64,000 nucleotides of DNA from Devosia geojensis (GTDB lineage Bacteria; Pseudomonadota; Alphaproteobacteria; Rhizobiales; Devosiaceae). Location of the stretch: contig NZ_JZEX01000192.1 in the NCBI RefSeq assembly GCF_000969415.1, positions 16,251 through 80,250 on the forward strand. Direction: 5' to 3'. The first letter of the stretch is position 1; every line of letters begins with the position of its first letter. Made by a program: the position numbers and the translations under genes. A model generated the notes under the pieces. The model was not told where the DNA came from. It saw nothing but the letters and a program-made list of their open reading frames with translations, and did no database searches. This document shows, piece by piece, positions 10,433-21,813 of the stretch.

Positions 10433-13400
10433 ATGACACGACAGGAAAAGAACGACACGTTCTTGCTGACCTCGTTCCTCTACGGAGGCAACGCCGACTA
10501 CATCGAAGAGCTCTATTCCCGGTTTAAGACCGATCCCGCGAGCGTCGATGAAACCTGGGGCTCCTTCTTCTCCAAGCTCGAAGATTCCGGCGCCGACGCC
10601 AGGCGCAACGTCGAGGGCCCGTCCTGGGCCCGGCGCGACTGGCCGCAAGCGGCCAATGGCGACCTGGTTTCCGCCCTCGACGGCGACTGGGGCCAAATCG
10701 CGGTCAAGACCGAAAAGGCCGTGACGAAGAAGGCCGAGGCCGCCGGCGCGCCCGCGCCCAGCGCCGAGGCGGTGCTGCAGGCCACCCGCGATTCCATCCG
10801 CGCCATCATGATGATCCGCGCCTACCGCATGCGCGGTCACCTGCATGCGGACCTCGACCCCTTGAAGCTCAAGGCCGAGGAACCGGCTCCAGAGCTCGAT
10901 CCGGCCAGCTACGGCTTTTCCGAAGGCGATTACGGGCGCAAGATCTTCATCGACAATTATCTGGGGCTCGAATACGCCACCATCCCCGAGATGCTGGCGA
11001 TCCTCAAGCGCACCTATTGCGGCACGCTCGGCATCGAGTTCATGCATATCTCCGATCCCGAGTCCAAGCAGTGGATCCAAGAGCGCATCGAAGGCCCGGA
11101 CAAGGAGATCACCTTCACCCCGGAGGGGAAGAAAGCGATCTTCAACAAGCTCGTGGAAGCGGAAGGCTTCGAGAAGTTCCTCGACGTCAAGTACACCGGC
11201 ACCAAGCGCTTCGGCCTCGACGGGGCGGAATCGCTCATCCCGGCGCTCGAGCAGATCATCAAGCGCGGCGGCGCGCTCGGTATCAAGGACGTGGTGCTCG
11301 GCATGGCCCACCGCGGCCGCCTCAACGTGCTGACCCAGGTGCTGGCCAAGCCGCACCGCGCGCTCTTCCACGAGTTCAAGGGCGGGGCCTTCTATCCCGA
11401 GGACGTCGAGGGCTCGGGCGACGTCAAGTATCACCTGGGCGCTTCGTCGGACCGCGAGTTCGACGGCAACAAGGTGCACCTGTCGCTGACCGCCAACCCG
11501 TCCCACCTCGAGATCGTCGATCCGGTGGTCTTGGGCAAGGCGCGCGCCAAGCAGGACCAGCACATCTCGCCCGAGGGCAAGCTCGTCTCCTTCGATCCCG
11601 AGAGCAAGCCGGACCGCTCGACGGTCCTGCCGCTGCTGCTCCATGGCGATGCGGCCTTTGCCGGCCAGGGCGTCGTCGCCGAGTGCTTCGGGCTTTCGGG
11701 CCTCAAGGGTCACCGCACGGGCGGGTCGATCCACTTCGTCATCAACAACCAGATCGGCTTTACCACCTCGCCGCTCTATTCGCGCTCCTCGCCCTATCCC
11801 ACCGACGTCGCCAAGATGATCGAGGCGCCGGTGCTACACGTCAACGGCGACGATCCGGAGGCGGTGGTGTTCGCCGCCAAGGTCGCGGTCGAATACCGGC
11901 AGACCTTCGGGCGTCCGGTGGTCATCGACATGTTCTGCTACCGCCGCTTCGGCCACAACGAGGGCGACGAGCCGAGCTTCACCCAGCCGCTGATGTATTC
12001 GCGCATCCGCAGCCACAAGACGACGCTCGAGCTTTACGGCGAAAAGCTCGTGGCCGAAGGCCTCCTCACCGCCGAGGAGATCGAGGCGACCAAGGCCGAA
12101 TGGAGGGCCAGGCTCGAGGGCGAGTTCGAGGCCGGCCAGGACTATCGGCCGAACAAGGCCGACTGGCTGGATGGCGTGTGGAAGGAAATGAAGCCGGCCG
12201 AGCAGGACGGTCCGCGCCGCGGCAACACCGGCGTCGAGATCGAGCAGCTCACCAGGCTCGGCGTCGAGCTGACGCGCGTGCCCGAGGGCTTTGCCGTCCA
12301 TCGCACCGTCAAGCGCTTCATGGACAACCGCCTCGCCGCCATCGAATCCGGCGAGGGCATCGACTGGGCGACCGGCGAGGCGCTGGCCTTCGCCACCCTC
12401 GTCACCGAAGGGCATCCGGTGCGGCTTTCCGGCCAGGACGTCGAGCGCGGCACCTTCAGCCAGCGCCATTCGGTGCTCAACGACCAGCAGGTCGACGGCA
12501 AGTCCTATACGCCGCTCAATAACCTCTCGCCCGACCAGTGCCGCTACGAGGTCATCAACTCGATGCTCTCGGAAGAGGCCGTGCTCGGCTTCGAATACGG
12601 CTATTCGCTGGCCGAGCCCAAGGCGCTGACCATCTGGGAAGCCCAGTTCGGCGACTTCGTCAACGGCGCGCAGGTGGTGATCGACCAGTTCATCTCGTCG
12701 GGCGAGCGCAAGTGGTTCCGCATGTCGGGCCTCGTCATGCTCCTGCCGCACGGTTACGAGGGCCAGGGCCCCGAGCACTCCTCGGCCCGCCCCGAGCGTT
12801 TCCTGCAGCTGTGCGCCGAGGACAACATGCAGGTCGCCAACTGCACGACCCCGGCCAACTACTTCCACATCCTGCGGCGGCAGGTGAAGCGGGACTTCCG
12901 CAAGCCCCTGATCCTGATGACGCCGAAGTCGCTGCTCCGCCACAAGCGGGCGGTCTCGAGCCTCGTCGAGCTCGGGCCGGACTCCTGCTTCCATCGCCTG
13001 CTCTGGGACGATGCGGAAACGCCGGGCGCGCCCAAGACGACGGTCAAGCTTGCCGCCGACGACAAGATCCGCCGCGTCGTGCTCTGCACCGGCAAGGTCT
13101 ACTACGACCTGCTCGAGGATCGCGAGAAGCGCGGGCTCGACGATGTCTACCTGTTGCGCGTCGAGCAGCTTTATCCGTTCCCGGCCAAGGCGCTGCTCGA
13201 TGAACTGAACCGCTTCCCCAATGCGGAGGTGGTCTGGTGCCAGGAGGAGCCCAAGAACATGGGTGCCTGGGCGTTCATCCAGCCCTATGTGGAATGGGTG
13301 CTTGACCAGATGGGCCGCACCGGCCAGCGTGTGCGCTATGTCGGCCGGCCGGCCGCGGCCTCGCCGGCCACGGGCCTGATGCGCACGCACCTGGCGCAGC

Positions 13401-13435
13401 TTCAGGCGTTCCTCGACGAAGCATTCGCCGCCTAA
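10433..13435 (+). CDS. sucA: 2-oxoglutarate dehydrogenase E1 component
   Basis: This 1000-residue thiamine-diphosphate enzyme decarboxylates 2-oxoglutarate and passes the succinyl group to SucB. The N-terminal FLYGGNADYIEELY segment is the E1o signature that docks on E2. AHRGRLNVL, the ThDP-site GDAAFAGQG and RRFGHNEGDEP are typical. The C-terminal transketolase-like domain includes HGYEGQGPEHSS. It needs thiamine diphosphate, which links it loosely to the thiamine-salvage operon at 44.7 kb. Confidence 0.98.
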   Translation: MTRQEKNDTFLLTSFLYGGNADYIEELYSRFKTDPASVDETWGSFFSKLEDSGADARRNVEGPSWARRDWPQAANGDLVSALDGDWGQIAVKTEKAVTKKAEAAGAPAPSAEAVLQATRDSIRAIMMIRAYRMRGHLHADLDPLKLKAEEPAPELDPASYGFSEGDYGRKIFIDNYLGLEYATIPEMLAILKRTYCGTLGIEFMHISDPESKQWIQERIEGPDKEITFTPEGKKAIFNKLVEAEGFEKFLDVKYTGTKRFGLDGAESLIPALEQIIKRGGALGIKDVVLGMAHRGRLNVLTQVLAKPHRALFHEFKGGAFYPEDVEGSGDVKYHLGASSDREFDGNKVHLSLTANPSHLEIVDPVVLGKARAKQDQHISPEGKLVSFDPESKPDRSTVLPLLLHGDAAFAGQGVVAECFGLSGLKGHRTGGSIHFVINNQIGFTTSPLYSRSSPYPTDVAKMIEAPVLHVNGDDPEAVVFAAKVAVEYRQTFGRPVVIDMFCYRRFGHNEGDEPSFTQPLMYSRIRSHKTTLELYGEKLVAEGLLTAEEIEATKAEWRARLEGEFEAGQDYRPNKADWLDGVWKEMKPAEQDGPRRGNTGVEIEQLTRLGVELTRVPEGFAVHRTVKRFMDNRLAAIESGEGIDWATGEALAFATLVTEGHPVRLSGQDVERGTFSQRHSVLNDQQVDGKSYTPLNNLSPDQCRYEVINSMLSEEAVLGFEYGYSLAEPKALTIWEAQFGDFVNGAQVVIDQFISSGERKWFRMSGLVMLLPHGYEGQGPEHSSARPERFLQLCAEDNMQVANCTTPANYFHILRRQVKRDFRKPLILMTPKSLLRHKRAVSSLVELGPDSCFHRLLWDDAETPGAPKTTVKLAADDKIRRVVLCTGKVYYDLLEDREKRGLDDVYLLRVEQLYPFPAKALLDELNRFPNAEVVWCQEEPKNMGAWAFIQPYVEWVLDQMGRTGQRVRYVGRPAAASPATGLMRTHLAQLQAFLDEAFAA

Positions 13436-13456
13436 GGCAGAAACAAGGATCAAACA

Positions 13457-14752
<1,296 letters not shown>

Positions 14753-14785
14753 CTCTAAACCGCCGTATTCGTCTGCTTTTGAGAG

Positions 14786-14806
14786 GGGCCCGCCGCCGGC
14801 GGGTCC
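14786..14806 (+). terminator. Probable terminator after sucB
   Basis: GGGCCCGCC and GGCGGGTCC form a 9-bp stem (one G-T pair) around a GCC loop, with a weak TTTT run eight bases later. It lies 34 bases past the sucB stop and probably ends the mdh-suc transcript. Confidence 0.6.
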
Positions 14807-14959
14807 TTCACGTTTTGTAGAGGGCGGTTGTCCGGCGCATCGGGATTAAGCCTTCGGCAAGGATTGCGCCGCATTGAGGCGTGGTCTTGGATGCAGCGTT
14901 CCCGGTCCGCCGGCACCGCCCAAAAAAGAGTTCTTTCGGAGTGCGCCTTGCGCCATCTC

Positions 14960-15412
14960 ATGCGTTTCTCGGTCGCGCTGGTCGTCGCGACCCTCGGCCA
15001 GTTGAGTCCCGCCTTTCCCGCCCGCGCCCAGCCCGATGACGCCGCCCTCATCGGCGAGCTCATGGCCTTCCACGGCTCGGAGACCATCGTCTCGGTGATG
15101 ACGACGCATTGCTACGAGACGACCGGGCTCGATCCGGCCTACCGGCAAGCCGCCGAGGACTGGTACCTGAGGAACATCGGCTTTCTCGATCTCGCCGACC
15201 GGGTGATCCTGCGTCTGGGGGGAGCCGAAGAGGCCGAGCGGCGCGCCGCCGAGACCTATGCCGGCAGCCAGATCATGAGCGCCTACAACCAGGCCGGCGA
15301 CAAATCCGCCTTCTGCCAGGAATTCCTCGCCCAGGTCGAAAGCGGCCGCTTCGACATCGACAAGCAGCTGCCGGGGCCCCTGGAACGCGCGCGGGAGATC
15401 GCGTCGCAGTAG
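14960..15412 (+). CDS. Exported protein of unknown function
   Basis: This 150-residue product begins at ATG 14960 with a good signal peptide (basic start, Val/Ala/Leu core, PARAQ cleavage near residue 24). A longer open frame extends upstream to 14828, but those residues are not signal-like. The mature part has two cysteines (HCYETTG and FCQEF) and looks helical. The family is not recognised. It is separated from sucB by the terminator and is the last + strand gene before the insertion sequence. Confidence 0.65.
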   Translation: MRFSVALVVATLGQLSPAFPARAQPDDAALIGELMAFHGSETIVSVMTTHCYETTGLDPAYRQAAEDWYLRNIGFLDLADRVILRLGGAEEAERRAAETYAGSQIMSAYNQAGDKSAFCQEFLAQVESGRFDIDKQLPGPLERAREIASQ

Positions 15413-15542
15413 TGGCGAGCTCCGCCATCAGGTCCTCGATGCCCCCAACTCTCGATGTCGCCCTGGTGATCCGCGCCAGCCGCAAGGTGTGTGAACGGGG
15501 CAGGAAACGCAGCCGCTCGTGCTCGTGGTGGTTCAGGGCTGG
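15413..15542. other. Short non-annotated spacer, possible remnant of a minus-strand gene
   Basis: This 130-base spacer lies between the exported-protein gene and the insertion sequence. Read on the minus strand it stays open and gives a peptide including RLRFLPRSHTLRLARITRA, which resembles the end of a protein but which I cannot identify. It may be the stump of a gene cut by the insertion. Confidence 0.3.
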
Positions 15543-15567
15543 GTCCGCTGAGTTCTCAAACGAAGTG

Positions 15568-15588
15568 CAACACCAGCTTAAGGTGTTG
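15568..15588 (+). promoter_or_regulatory. Hairpin immediately upstream of the transposase start
   Basis: CAACACC (15568-15574) and GGTGTTG (15582-15588) form a perfect 7-bp stem, ending two bases before the ATG. Such a hairpin could hold back translation from read-through transcripts. Confidence 0.4.
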
Positions 15589-15590
15589 CG

Positions 15591-16505
15591 ATGGGACAGC
15601 GGTATGGACAGTTCAAAGTTGAGGAGCGGATCGAGATTGCCCGGCTATCGGCAGCGGGGGTCTCGATCCGGCAGATCGCTGCAGCTCTGGATCGCGCGCC
15701 ATCGTCGGTTTCTCGGGAGCTGAAGCGCAACAGCGGCAGCACGGTGGGCTACAAGCCGAGCTATGCCGACCAGCAGGCCAAGGCGCGACGTTGGAGCGGC
15801 AGCCGGCTTGAGCGTGATGACGAGTTGCGCGCCCTGGTGCTGGGGCAACTGGCGATCGGCTGGTCGCCCGAGCAGATCGCCGGGCGGTCGGGCCGGATCG
15901 GCACCGAGACGATCTACCGGTTCATCTATGCCCAGATCGCGCGCCACAACGACTTCAGCTGGCGCCGCTACCTGGCGCGCGCCAAGTTCAAGCGCGGCCG
16001 GCGCTCGGGCCGGGGCGGCAGTCCGGCCTTGCACATGAGCCACCGGGTCGGGCTGAGCGAACGGCCCGCCGAGGTGGACCAGCGCAGCAGCGCCGGCCAC
16101 TGGGAAGCCGACCTGATGGCCTTCGCCCGCTACGGTCAGAACATCCTCATGCTGCACGAGCGCATGAGCCGCATTCTGGTCGGCAGCCGGCTGCCGTCAA
16201 AGCAGGCCGAACCGGTTGCCCGGGCCCTCAGGGCTGCCCTCGAGCCCCTGCCGCAGTCGCTGCGCCAGACCGTCACCTTCGACAACGGCACCGAGTTCGC
16301 CCGCCACTACACGCTCAACCCGACCGGCATCGCCACCTACTTCTGCGACCCTCATGCCCCCTGGCAAAAGGGCGGCATCGAGAACGCCATCGGCCGCATG
16401 CGACGCTTCCTGCCCCGCAAGACCGACCTGGCCAGTATCGACGACAAACTCTTCATCGAGCTCATTGCCGCCTATAACAACACACCCAGAAAATGCCTCG
16501 ACTAG
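15591..16505 (+). pseudogene. IS30-family transposase with a late amber stop
   Basis: The first 304 residues match an IS30 transposase. An N-terminal helix-turn-helix region is present (EERIEIARLSAAGVSIRQIA, then SVSRELKRN). The DDE catalytic triad lies in HWEADLM, TFDNGTEF and the Glu of GGIENAIGRM. At 16503-16505 a TAG interrupts the usual C-terminal motif NNTPRKCLD-x-KTPAEAF. Reading through gives 14 more codons ending LLHFV and a stop at 16551-16553 inside the right repeat. The catalytic core is complete, so activity may be reduced or kept; I label it a disrupted copy. Confidence 0.8.
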
Positions 16506-16611
16506 AAAACCCCAGCCGAAGCCTTCTCAATCCAACTGTTGCACTTCGTTTGAGAACTCAGCGGACGCAGTAAACGACGCCACTGCGACTGGCACAATAC
16601 CTCCGACCCAC

Positions 16612-16768
16612 AGGGGTCATTCCGCGAAAGCGGAAACCTCTGTTATCCTTGTTGGTCCTGCCAACGGAGGTCCCCGCGTTCGCGGGGATGACGCGGTGAG
16701 GGTTGGTGGTTGGAGTGCAAAACCGCACCCGCGCCGTTTACTGGGTCCCGGCTTTCGCCGGGATGACA
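16612..16768. repeat. REP-like palindromic repeats
   Basis: This gene-free stretch between the IS and ftsK holds two or more hairpin units: CCGCGAAAGCGG near 16620, CCCCGCGTTCGCGGGGATGAC near 16673, and CCCGGCTTTCGCCGGG at 16747-16762. The last sits in the context CTGGGTCCCGGC...GGGATGAC. These match the REP-like intergenic palindromes common in Hyphomicrobiales genomes. They may end transcripts from the IS side and from ftsK. Confidence 0.6.
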
Positions 16769-16799
16769 GGCGGTGGGTAGGGCAGAATAGTGCGACGGG

Positions 16800-19514
16800 C
16801 TAGTACTGGTCCGCCCCCACCAGGATCTCGCGCTTGCCGGCGTGGTTGGGCGACGAGATCACCCCCTCCTGCTCCATGCGCTCGATGAGGGTGGCGGCCT
16901 TGTTGTAGCCGATGGCGAGGCGCCGCTGGATGTAAGAGGTCGAGGCCTTCTTGTCGGTTAAGACGATGTGGACGGCCTTGTCGTAGAGCTCGTCGCCGGA
17001 GCCCGCATAGTCGTCGCCGGTCATCTCGGGGGTGATCTCGCCGTCCTCGTCCTCGGTGATGGAATCGAGGTATTCGGGCGTGCCCTGGCTCTTGAGGTGA
17101 CTGACGATGGCCTCGACCTCGCCGTCGGCGACGAACGGGCCGTGGAGGCGCTTGATGCGCCCGCCGCCGGCCATGTAGAGCATGTCGCCATTGCCCAGGA
17201 GCTGCTCGGCCCCCTGCTCGCCGAGGATGGTGCGCGAGTCGATCTTGCTGGTGACCATGAACGAGATGCGGGTCGGGAAGTTGGCCTTGATGGTGCCAGT
17301 GATGACGTCGACCGAGGGGCGTTGCGTGGCGGTGACCATGTGGATGCCGGCCGCGCGCGCCATCTGCGCCAGGCGCTGGATGGCGCCCTCGATGTCCTTG
17401 CCGGCCACCATCATCAGGTCGGCCATCTCGTCGACGATGATGACGATGTAGGGCAAGGGCTCGAGGTCGAATTCTTCCGATTCGAAGATCGGCTCGCCGG
17501 TCTCGCGGTCGAACCCGGTCTGCACGGTGCGGGTCAGCACCTCGCCCTTCTTCCTCGCTTCCGAGACGCGCTGGTTGAAGCCGTCGATGTTCCTGACACC
17601 GATCTTGCTCATCTTGCGGTAGCGGTCCTCCATCTCGCGCACCGCCCATTTGAGCGCGACCACCGCCTTTTGCGGATCGGTGACGACGGGGGTCAGGAGG
17701 TGCGGGATGCCGTCATAGATCGACAGCTCCAGCATCTTGGGGTCGATCATGATCAGGCGGCACTGCTCCGGCGTCATCTGGTAGAGGAGCGAGAGGATCA
17801 TGGTGTTGATGCCGACCGACTTGCCCGAGCCGGTGGTGCCGGCGATCAAGAGGTGCGGCATGCGCGCCAGGTCCGCGATCACCGGCTCTCCGCCGATGGT
17901 CTTGCCGAGGCAGATGGGCAATTTGCCCTTCATCTTCTCGAAGTCGGAGGAACCGAGCATCTCGCGCAGGTAAACGGTCTCGCGCGTCTTGTTGGGCAAT
18001 TCGATGCCGATGGCGTTGCGGCCGGGCACCACCGCGACGCGCGCCGAGATGGCGCTCATCGAGCGAGCGATGTCGTCGGCGAGCGAGATGACCCGGCTCG
18101 ACTTGATGCCGGGTGCCGGCTCCAGCTCGAAGAGGGTGACGACCGGACCGGGGCGCACATTGATGATGTCGCCCTTGACGCCGAAATCTTCCAGCACGCC
18201 CTCGAGCTGGCGGGCCAGGGCTTCGAGGTGCTCGGGGCGATGCTCTTCCGGCACGCCGGTGTGGCGCGGCTCGGCGAGAAGGCTCAGGGGCGGCAGCTCG
18301 AAGCCGCCGCCATCCTCGAGCAGCAGAGAACCCTGCGCCTCGCGCATGACGCGCGCGCCCGGCGCCGGGCGCTGGGCGGGCGCGGCAACGCGGGCCGAGA
18401 CGAACCGCGAATCGCCCTGCCGAGTATCGGCGATGGCTGCCGGCTCGCGCCGGGCCGCGGAGGAACGGGTCGCCGCCGGCGGCGCCGGATCGATGTCGAA
18501 GGGCACGTCGTCGTAGTCTGGCTCGTCGGGATAGTCGATGACCGCCTCGTCCTCGTAGCCGCCCGCGTGCCGGTGCGCACCGGGCTCCGGGGAAGCGACG
18601 CTCGGCGCGGCGATGCGGCGCTCGCCGCCGAACTGCGGCTCGCGGCGCGGCTCGGCCGGCGCGGAACGGCTCTCGAAGCCGGGCTCGGCCGTGTGATCGT
18701 CGAATTGCTGGCCGGTGGCGCGGCGCTCCTCCTGCCGGGCGCGGGCGCGCCGGAAGGCGGTGCGGGCCGAATACCCCATGTGGACGAGAGCGCCGATGGC
18801 GATATCGAAAATGGGATTGGACTCGCGCTCCCCCTCTCCATCCTCCTCGCGCGCGGCGGCGCGGTTGCGCTCGGCGCCGGCGGTCCCGGCGGCGGGCTCG
18901 GTCTTGCCGAGGCCGAGCGCGATCCAGTAGGCCGCAAGCGCCGGGGCGGCGATGATGATGGCAAAGAGGGCCGCCGTGATCGGTTGCGGATCGGCGCCGG
19001 CGACGACCGCGGCGAGATTGGTGAAGCCCGTGCCGACGAGGCCGCCGAGCCCGGTCGGCAGCGGCCAGGTCTCGGGCATGGGCACGAAGGCGAACACCCC
19101 GCAGGCGAGGACCGACGACAGCACCCAGGCTCCGGCGCGCAGGCCGAAGCTGACGATGCGCTGCCGGCGGGCCATGGCCCAGCCCCAGAGCGCCAGCGGC
19201 AGCAGCAGCACGAGGCTGGCGAGCCCGAAGACCTGGAACATCAGGTCAGCGACGACCGCGCCCGGAAAGCCCAGCCAGTTCTGCGGGATCTTCGCCGTCG
19301 CATAGGAAAGGCTCGGATCGTCCACCGACCAGGAGGCGAGCGAGACGAGCGCGATCGCGACGATGGCAAGCAGCACGAAACCCGCCAGCCGCAGCGGAAT
19401 GCGGATGGCGATGGAAAGCCCCGGGGAACTCTCGCGCGGCGGCGGCGCCATGCGGCTGGCGCGGGTCGCGGGAGTGCGGATTTCGTCGAGGATGGGGGTC
19501 GGATGTGTCGGCAT
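16800..19514 (-). CDS. ftsK: DNA translocase FtsK
   Basis: This is a 904-residue chromosome-segregation motor at the division septum. Four or so N-terminal membrane segments lie within residues 35-200. A Pro/Arg-rich linker follows, then the motor domain with Walker A GTTGSGKS near residue 557 and Walker [15 protein letters not shown]-terminal gamma winged-helix ([21 protein letters not shown]) reads polar KOPS DNA motifs. ATG 19514 is preferred to the TTG at 19526. The gene is convergent with the IS copy. The 919-residue open frame on the opposite strand is a GC-bias shadow. Confidence 0.96.
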   Translation of the reverse strand: MPTHPTPILDEIRTPATRASRMAPPPRESSPGLSIAIRIPLRLAGFVLLAIVAIALVSLASWSVDDPSLSYATAKIPQNWLGFPGAVVADLMFQVFGLASLVLLLPLALWGWAMARRQRIVSFGLRAGAWVLSSVLACGVFAFVPMPETWPLPTGLGGLVGTGFTNLAAVVAGADPQPITAALFAIIIAAPALAAYWIALGLGKTEPAAGTAGAERNRAAAREEDGEGERESNPIFDIAIGALVHMGYSARTAFRRARARQEERRATGQQFDDHTAEPGFESRSAPAEPRREPQFGGERRIAAPSVASPEPGAHRHAGGYEDEAVIDYPDEPDYDDVPFDIDPAPPAATRSSAARREPAAIADTRQGDSRFVSARVAAPAQRPAPGARVMREAQGSLLLEDGGGFELPPLSLLAEPRHTGVPEEHRPEHLEALARQLEGVLEDFGVKGDIINVRPGPVVTLFELEPAPGIKSSRVISLADDIARSMSAISARVAVVPGRNAIGIELPNKTRETVYLREMLGSSDFEKMKGKLPICLGKTIGGEPVIADLARMPHLLIAGTTGSGKSVGINTMILSLLYQMTPEQCRLIMIDPKMLELSIYDGIPHLLTPVVTDPQKAVVALKWAVREMEDRYRKMSKIGVRNIDGFNQRVSEARKKGEVLTRTVQTGFDRETGEPIFESEEFDLEPLPYIVIIVDEMADLMMVAGKDIEGAIQRLAQMARAAGIHMVTATQRPSVDVITGTIKANFPTRISFMVTSKIDSRTILGEQGAEQLLGNGDMLYMAGGGRIKRLHGPFVADGEVEAIVSHLKSQGTPEYLDSITEDEDGEITPEMTGDDYAGSGDELYDKAVHIVLTDKKASTSYIQRRLAIGYNKAATLIERMEQEGVISSPNHAGKREILVGADQY

Positions 19515-19643
19515 TCTCGTACGCAAAACAGATCGCCCGGCCGTGCGGGAATCGCTGGCCCAGAGTGCCGCGATCCTAGACTGCCTGTGGTTAATCGCAT
19601 GCTAACCATGAGACCGCTCGGAATGGACGATGCAGGGCTGCAA

Positions 19644-19675
19644 CGAAAAGGGCCCGCCGCGGGTGCGGCAGGCCC
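19644..19675 (-). terminator. Rho-independent terminator after amtB (proximal copy)
   Basis: On the minus strand GGGCCTGCCGC and GCGGCGGGCCC form an 11-bp stem (one G-T pair) around ACCC, directly followed by TTTTCGTT. It lies about 45 bases past the amtB stop and ends the glnK-amtB transcript. Confidence 0.8.
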
Positions 19676-19717
19676 AGTCGGGAGACGGGCCGGAGCGTTT
19701 CGCCCCGGCTCACGGGA

Positions 19718-21085
19718 TCAGTTGTAGGCGCGCTCGCCGTGGGTCGACAGGTCGAGGCCGTCGCTCTCGGCCGCGTCCGAAACGCGCAGGCCCCCGAACA
19801 GCACCCGCACGATGGTGATGGCGATGACCGTGACCACCGCCGACCAGGCGACGGCGATGACGACCGCGACGATCTGCGTCACCAGCTGGCCGCCCATGGT
19901 GTAGCCGTCGAGCGGGTAGCCGCCGAAGCCGGGATTGGCGACGATGGCGGTTCCGATGGCCCCGACGATGCCGCCGACGCCATGGATGCCGAAGACGTCG
20001 AGGCTGTCGTCGTATTTGAGCATCGGCTTCAAGGTCACGACCGCCCACAGGCAGATGAAGCCGGCGACGGCGCCGAGGACGATCGCCCCGAACGTGCCCG
20101 AGAACCCGGCGGCCGGCGTGATGGCGACGAGCCCCGCCACGGCGCCCGAGACGGCGCCGAGGGCCGAGGCGTGGCCGCGGGTCACGCGCTCGCCGATCGC
20201 CCAGGCGAGGGCCGCGGCGGCGGGAGCCGTGATGGTGTTGAGGAAGGCCTGGGCGGTCAGGCCATTGGCCTCGAGGTTGGAGCCGGCGTTGAAGCCGAAC
20301 CAGCCGACCCAGAGCAGGCACGCCCCGATGAAGGTCAGCGACAGGTTGTGCGGCGCGATCGGCTCCTTCATGTAGTCGCGGCGCGAGCCCAGCATCACGG
20401 CAGCGACGAGCGCGGCGACGCCCGAGTTGATGTGGACGACCGTGCCGCCGGCGAAGTCATAGGCGCCCATGCCGAAGAGCAGGCCGGGACCCGCCCACAC
20501 CATGTGGGCGATCGGCAGGTACGAGAACGTGAACCAGAGGGCGAGGAACGCCATCAGCGCGCCGAACTTCATGCGCTCGGCGATGGCGCCGACGATGAGG
20601 GTTGCGGTGATGGCCGCGAACGTCAGCTGGAAGCAGACGAACACCAGTTCGGGCAGCTCGAACCCGGCCGAGAAGGTGGCCGCGCGCGAATCGGGCGTGA
20701 CGCCGGCGAGGAAGAACTTGGAGAAGTCGCCGATGAAGGCCGAAAGACCGCCCTCGCTCGGGCCGGCGAAGGCCAGCGAATAGCCGTAGGCGACCCAGAG
20801 CAGGGCGATCATGGCGAAGCCCGCGAACACCTGGGTGAGGACCGAGAGCACGTTCTTGGAGCGCACCAGGCCGCCATAGAAGAGCGCCAGGCCCGGAATG
20901 GTCATCAGGATGACAAGGACGGTCGACACCAGCATCCAGGCGGTATCGCCCTTGTCGACGACGGCGGCGACGGCTTCGACAGCTTCCTCGGCCGGGGCCG
21001 CGGCTTCCTGCGCGAAGGCCGGCAGGCTGGTGGCGAGGGCGACCGCGACGGCCGCAGGCAGGGTTGAAAGTCTTTGCAGGTTCAT
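19718..21085 (-). CDS. amtB: Ammonium transporter AmtB (copy 1)
   Basis: This 455-residue inner-membrane channel conducts ammonia/ammonium. An N-terminal signal-like segment (cleavage near AFAQE) precedes eleven hydrophobic segments. The conserved Amt motifs are present: IPGLALFYGGLVR, the pore region with AHMVWAGPG, and DFAGGTVVHINSG with its pore His. The C-terminal tail, which contacts GlnK, ends in STHGERAYN. It is read 27 bases after glnK copy 1. Confidence 0.96.
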   Translation of the reverse strand: MNLQRLSTLPAAVAVALATSLPAFAQEAAAPAEEAVEAVAAVVDKGDTAWMLVSTVLVILMTIPGLALFYGGLVRSKNVLSVLTQVFAGFAMIALLWVAYGYSLAFAGPSEGGLSAFIGDFSKFFLAGVTPDSRAATFSAGFELPELVFVCFQLTFAAITATLIVGAIAERMKFGALMAFLALWFTFSYLPIAHMVWAGPGLLFGMGAYDFAGGTVVHINSGVAALVAAVMLGSRRDYMKEPIAPHNLSLTFIGACLLWVGWFGFNAGSNLEANGLTAQAFLNTITAPAAAALAWAIGERVTRGHASALGAVSGAVAGLVAITPAAGFSGTFGAIVLGAVAGFICLWAVVTLKPMLKYDDSLDVFGIHGVGGIVGAIGTAIVANPGFGGYPLDGYTMGGQLVTQIVAVVIAVAWSAVVTVIAITIVRVLFGGLRVSDAAESDGLDLSTHGERAYN

Positions 21086-21112
21086 TGGGGTTGGACTCCG
21101 CGGGGGAACTGG

Positions 21113-21451
21113 TCAGAGCGCGTCCGGACCGGTCTCGCCGGTGCGGATGCGGGTTGCGGCCAGAAGGTCGATGACGAAGATCTTGCCGTCGCCGATGCGC
21201 TCGGTGTTGGCGGCCTCGCGGATGGCGGCGACGACCGCGTCGACGCGATCGCTGGCGACGGCGACCTCGAGCTTGAGCTTGGGCAGGAAGTTGACGGTGT
21301 ATTCGGCGCCCCGGTAGATCTCGGAATGGCCCTTCTGGCGGCCATAACCCTTGACCTCGGTGACGGTCATGCCGTGCACGTCGAGGGCGGAAAGCGCCTC
21401 GCGCACGTTCTCGATGCGCGAAGGTTTGATGATTGCAATCACCAGTTTCAT
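21113..21451 (-). CDS. glnK: PII nitrogen regulatory protein GlnK (copy 1)
   Basis: This 112-residue PII protein binds ATP, ADP and 2-oxoglutarate and blocks AmtB when nitrogen is plentiful. The T-loop RQKGHSEIYRGAEY contains Tyr51, the uridylylation site. The C-terminal loop motif (TGETG) is present. It heads a two-gene operon with amtB copy 1 and has a sigma-54-like promoter upstream. Confidence 0.97.
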   Translation of the reverse strand: MKLVIAIIKPSRIENVREALSALDVHGMTVTEVKGYGRQKGHSEIYRGAEYTVNFLPKLKLEVAVASDRVDAVVAAIREAANTERIGDGKIFVIDLLAATRIRTGETGPDAL

Positions 21452-21499
21452 GAAGTCTCCTCCTGGGGCGGCGAACGGCCGGTGGGATGCCGAGGAAGA

Positions 21500-21515
21500 C
21501 TCAAATGGCGTGCCA
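21500..21515 (-). promoter_or_regulatory. Sigma-54-like promoter of glnK copy 1
   Basis: The minus strand reads TGGCACGCCATTTGAG, which is GG-N10-GA against the consensus TGGCACG-N4-TTGCW (GG-N10-GC). The -24 half is perfect and the -12 half has one mismatch. It is about 50 bases upstream of the start. The other glnK has the same motif, which supports NtrC/sigma-54 control. Confidence 0.65.
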
Positions 21516-21813
21516 GATGCGCGCGTGATGAAATCTGCGTGAATTTACAGGCTGTTAAGCAAACCGGGCATCCGGGATGCCTCAATCGGAATCACGATCT
21601 GCACATGGATTAGGCAATCTGCGCACGTCGTGAGCAATAATATGGCAGTCTTGTGACAGCCGTTTTGCTGGGCTTGCAAGTCCGGCCGGCGGCGATGCCG
21701 CGCGGGCGCCGGTCTTGCAAGGGGTGTGCAGCCCATGCCGGTTTGCGAGTGGGAAGCCTCTGTGGCGGGCCAAGAGGGAGCACAGGCTGCACGCCGCTTG
21801 CAAGAAGCGGGGT

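Larger units (their letters stand above)
15543..16566 (+). mobile_element. IS30-family insertion sequence
   Basis: Perfect 30-bp terminal inverted repeats lie at 15543-15572 and 16537-16566 (left end begins GTCCGCTGAGTTCTCAAACG). They bracket one transposase gene, giving an element of about 1.02 kb, normal for IS30. The outermost GTCCGC/GCGGAC may belong to a palindromic target and not to the element; IS30 elements favour palindromic sites. No clear direct repeat is seen beyond the arms. A CAACACC/GGTGTTG hairpin (15568-15588) sits just before the transposase start. Confidence 0.92.

Noticed and set aside
16968..19727. Very long open frame (919 codons) on the + strand opposite ftsK
   Set aside because: It lies entirely antisense to a well-supported gene, has Asp/Arg/Gly-rich composition typical of GC-bias shadows and no recognisable domain.
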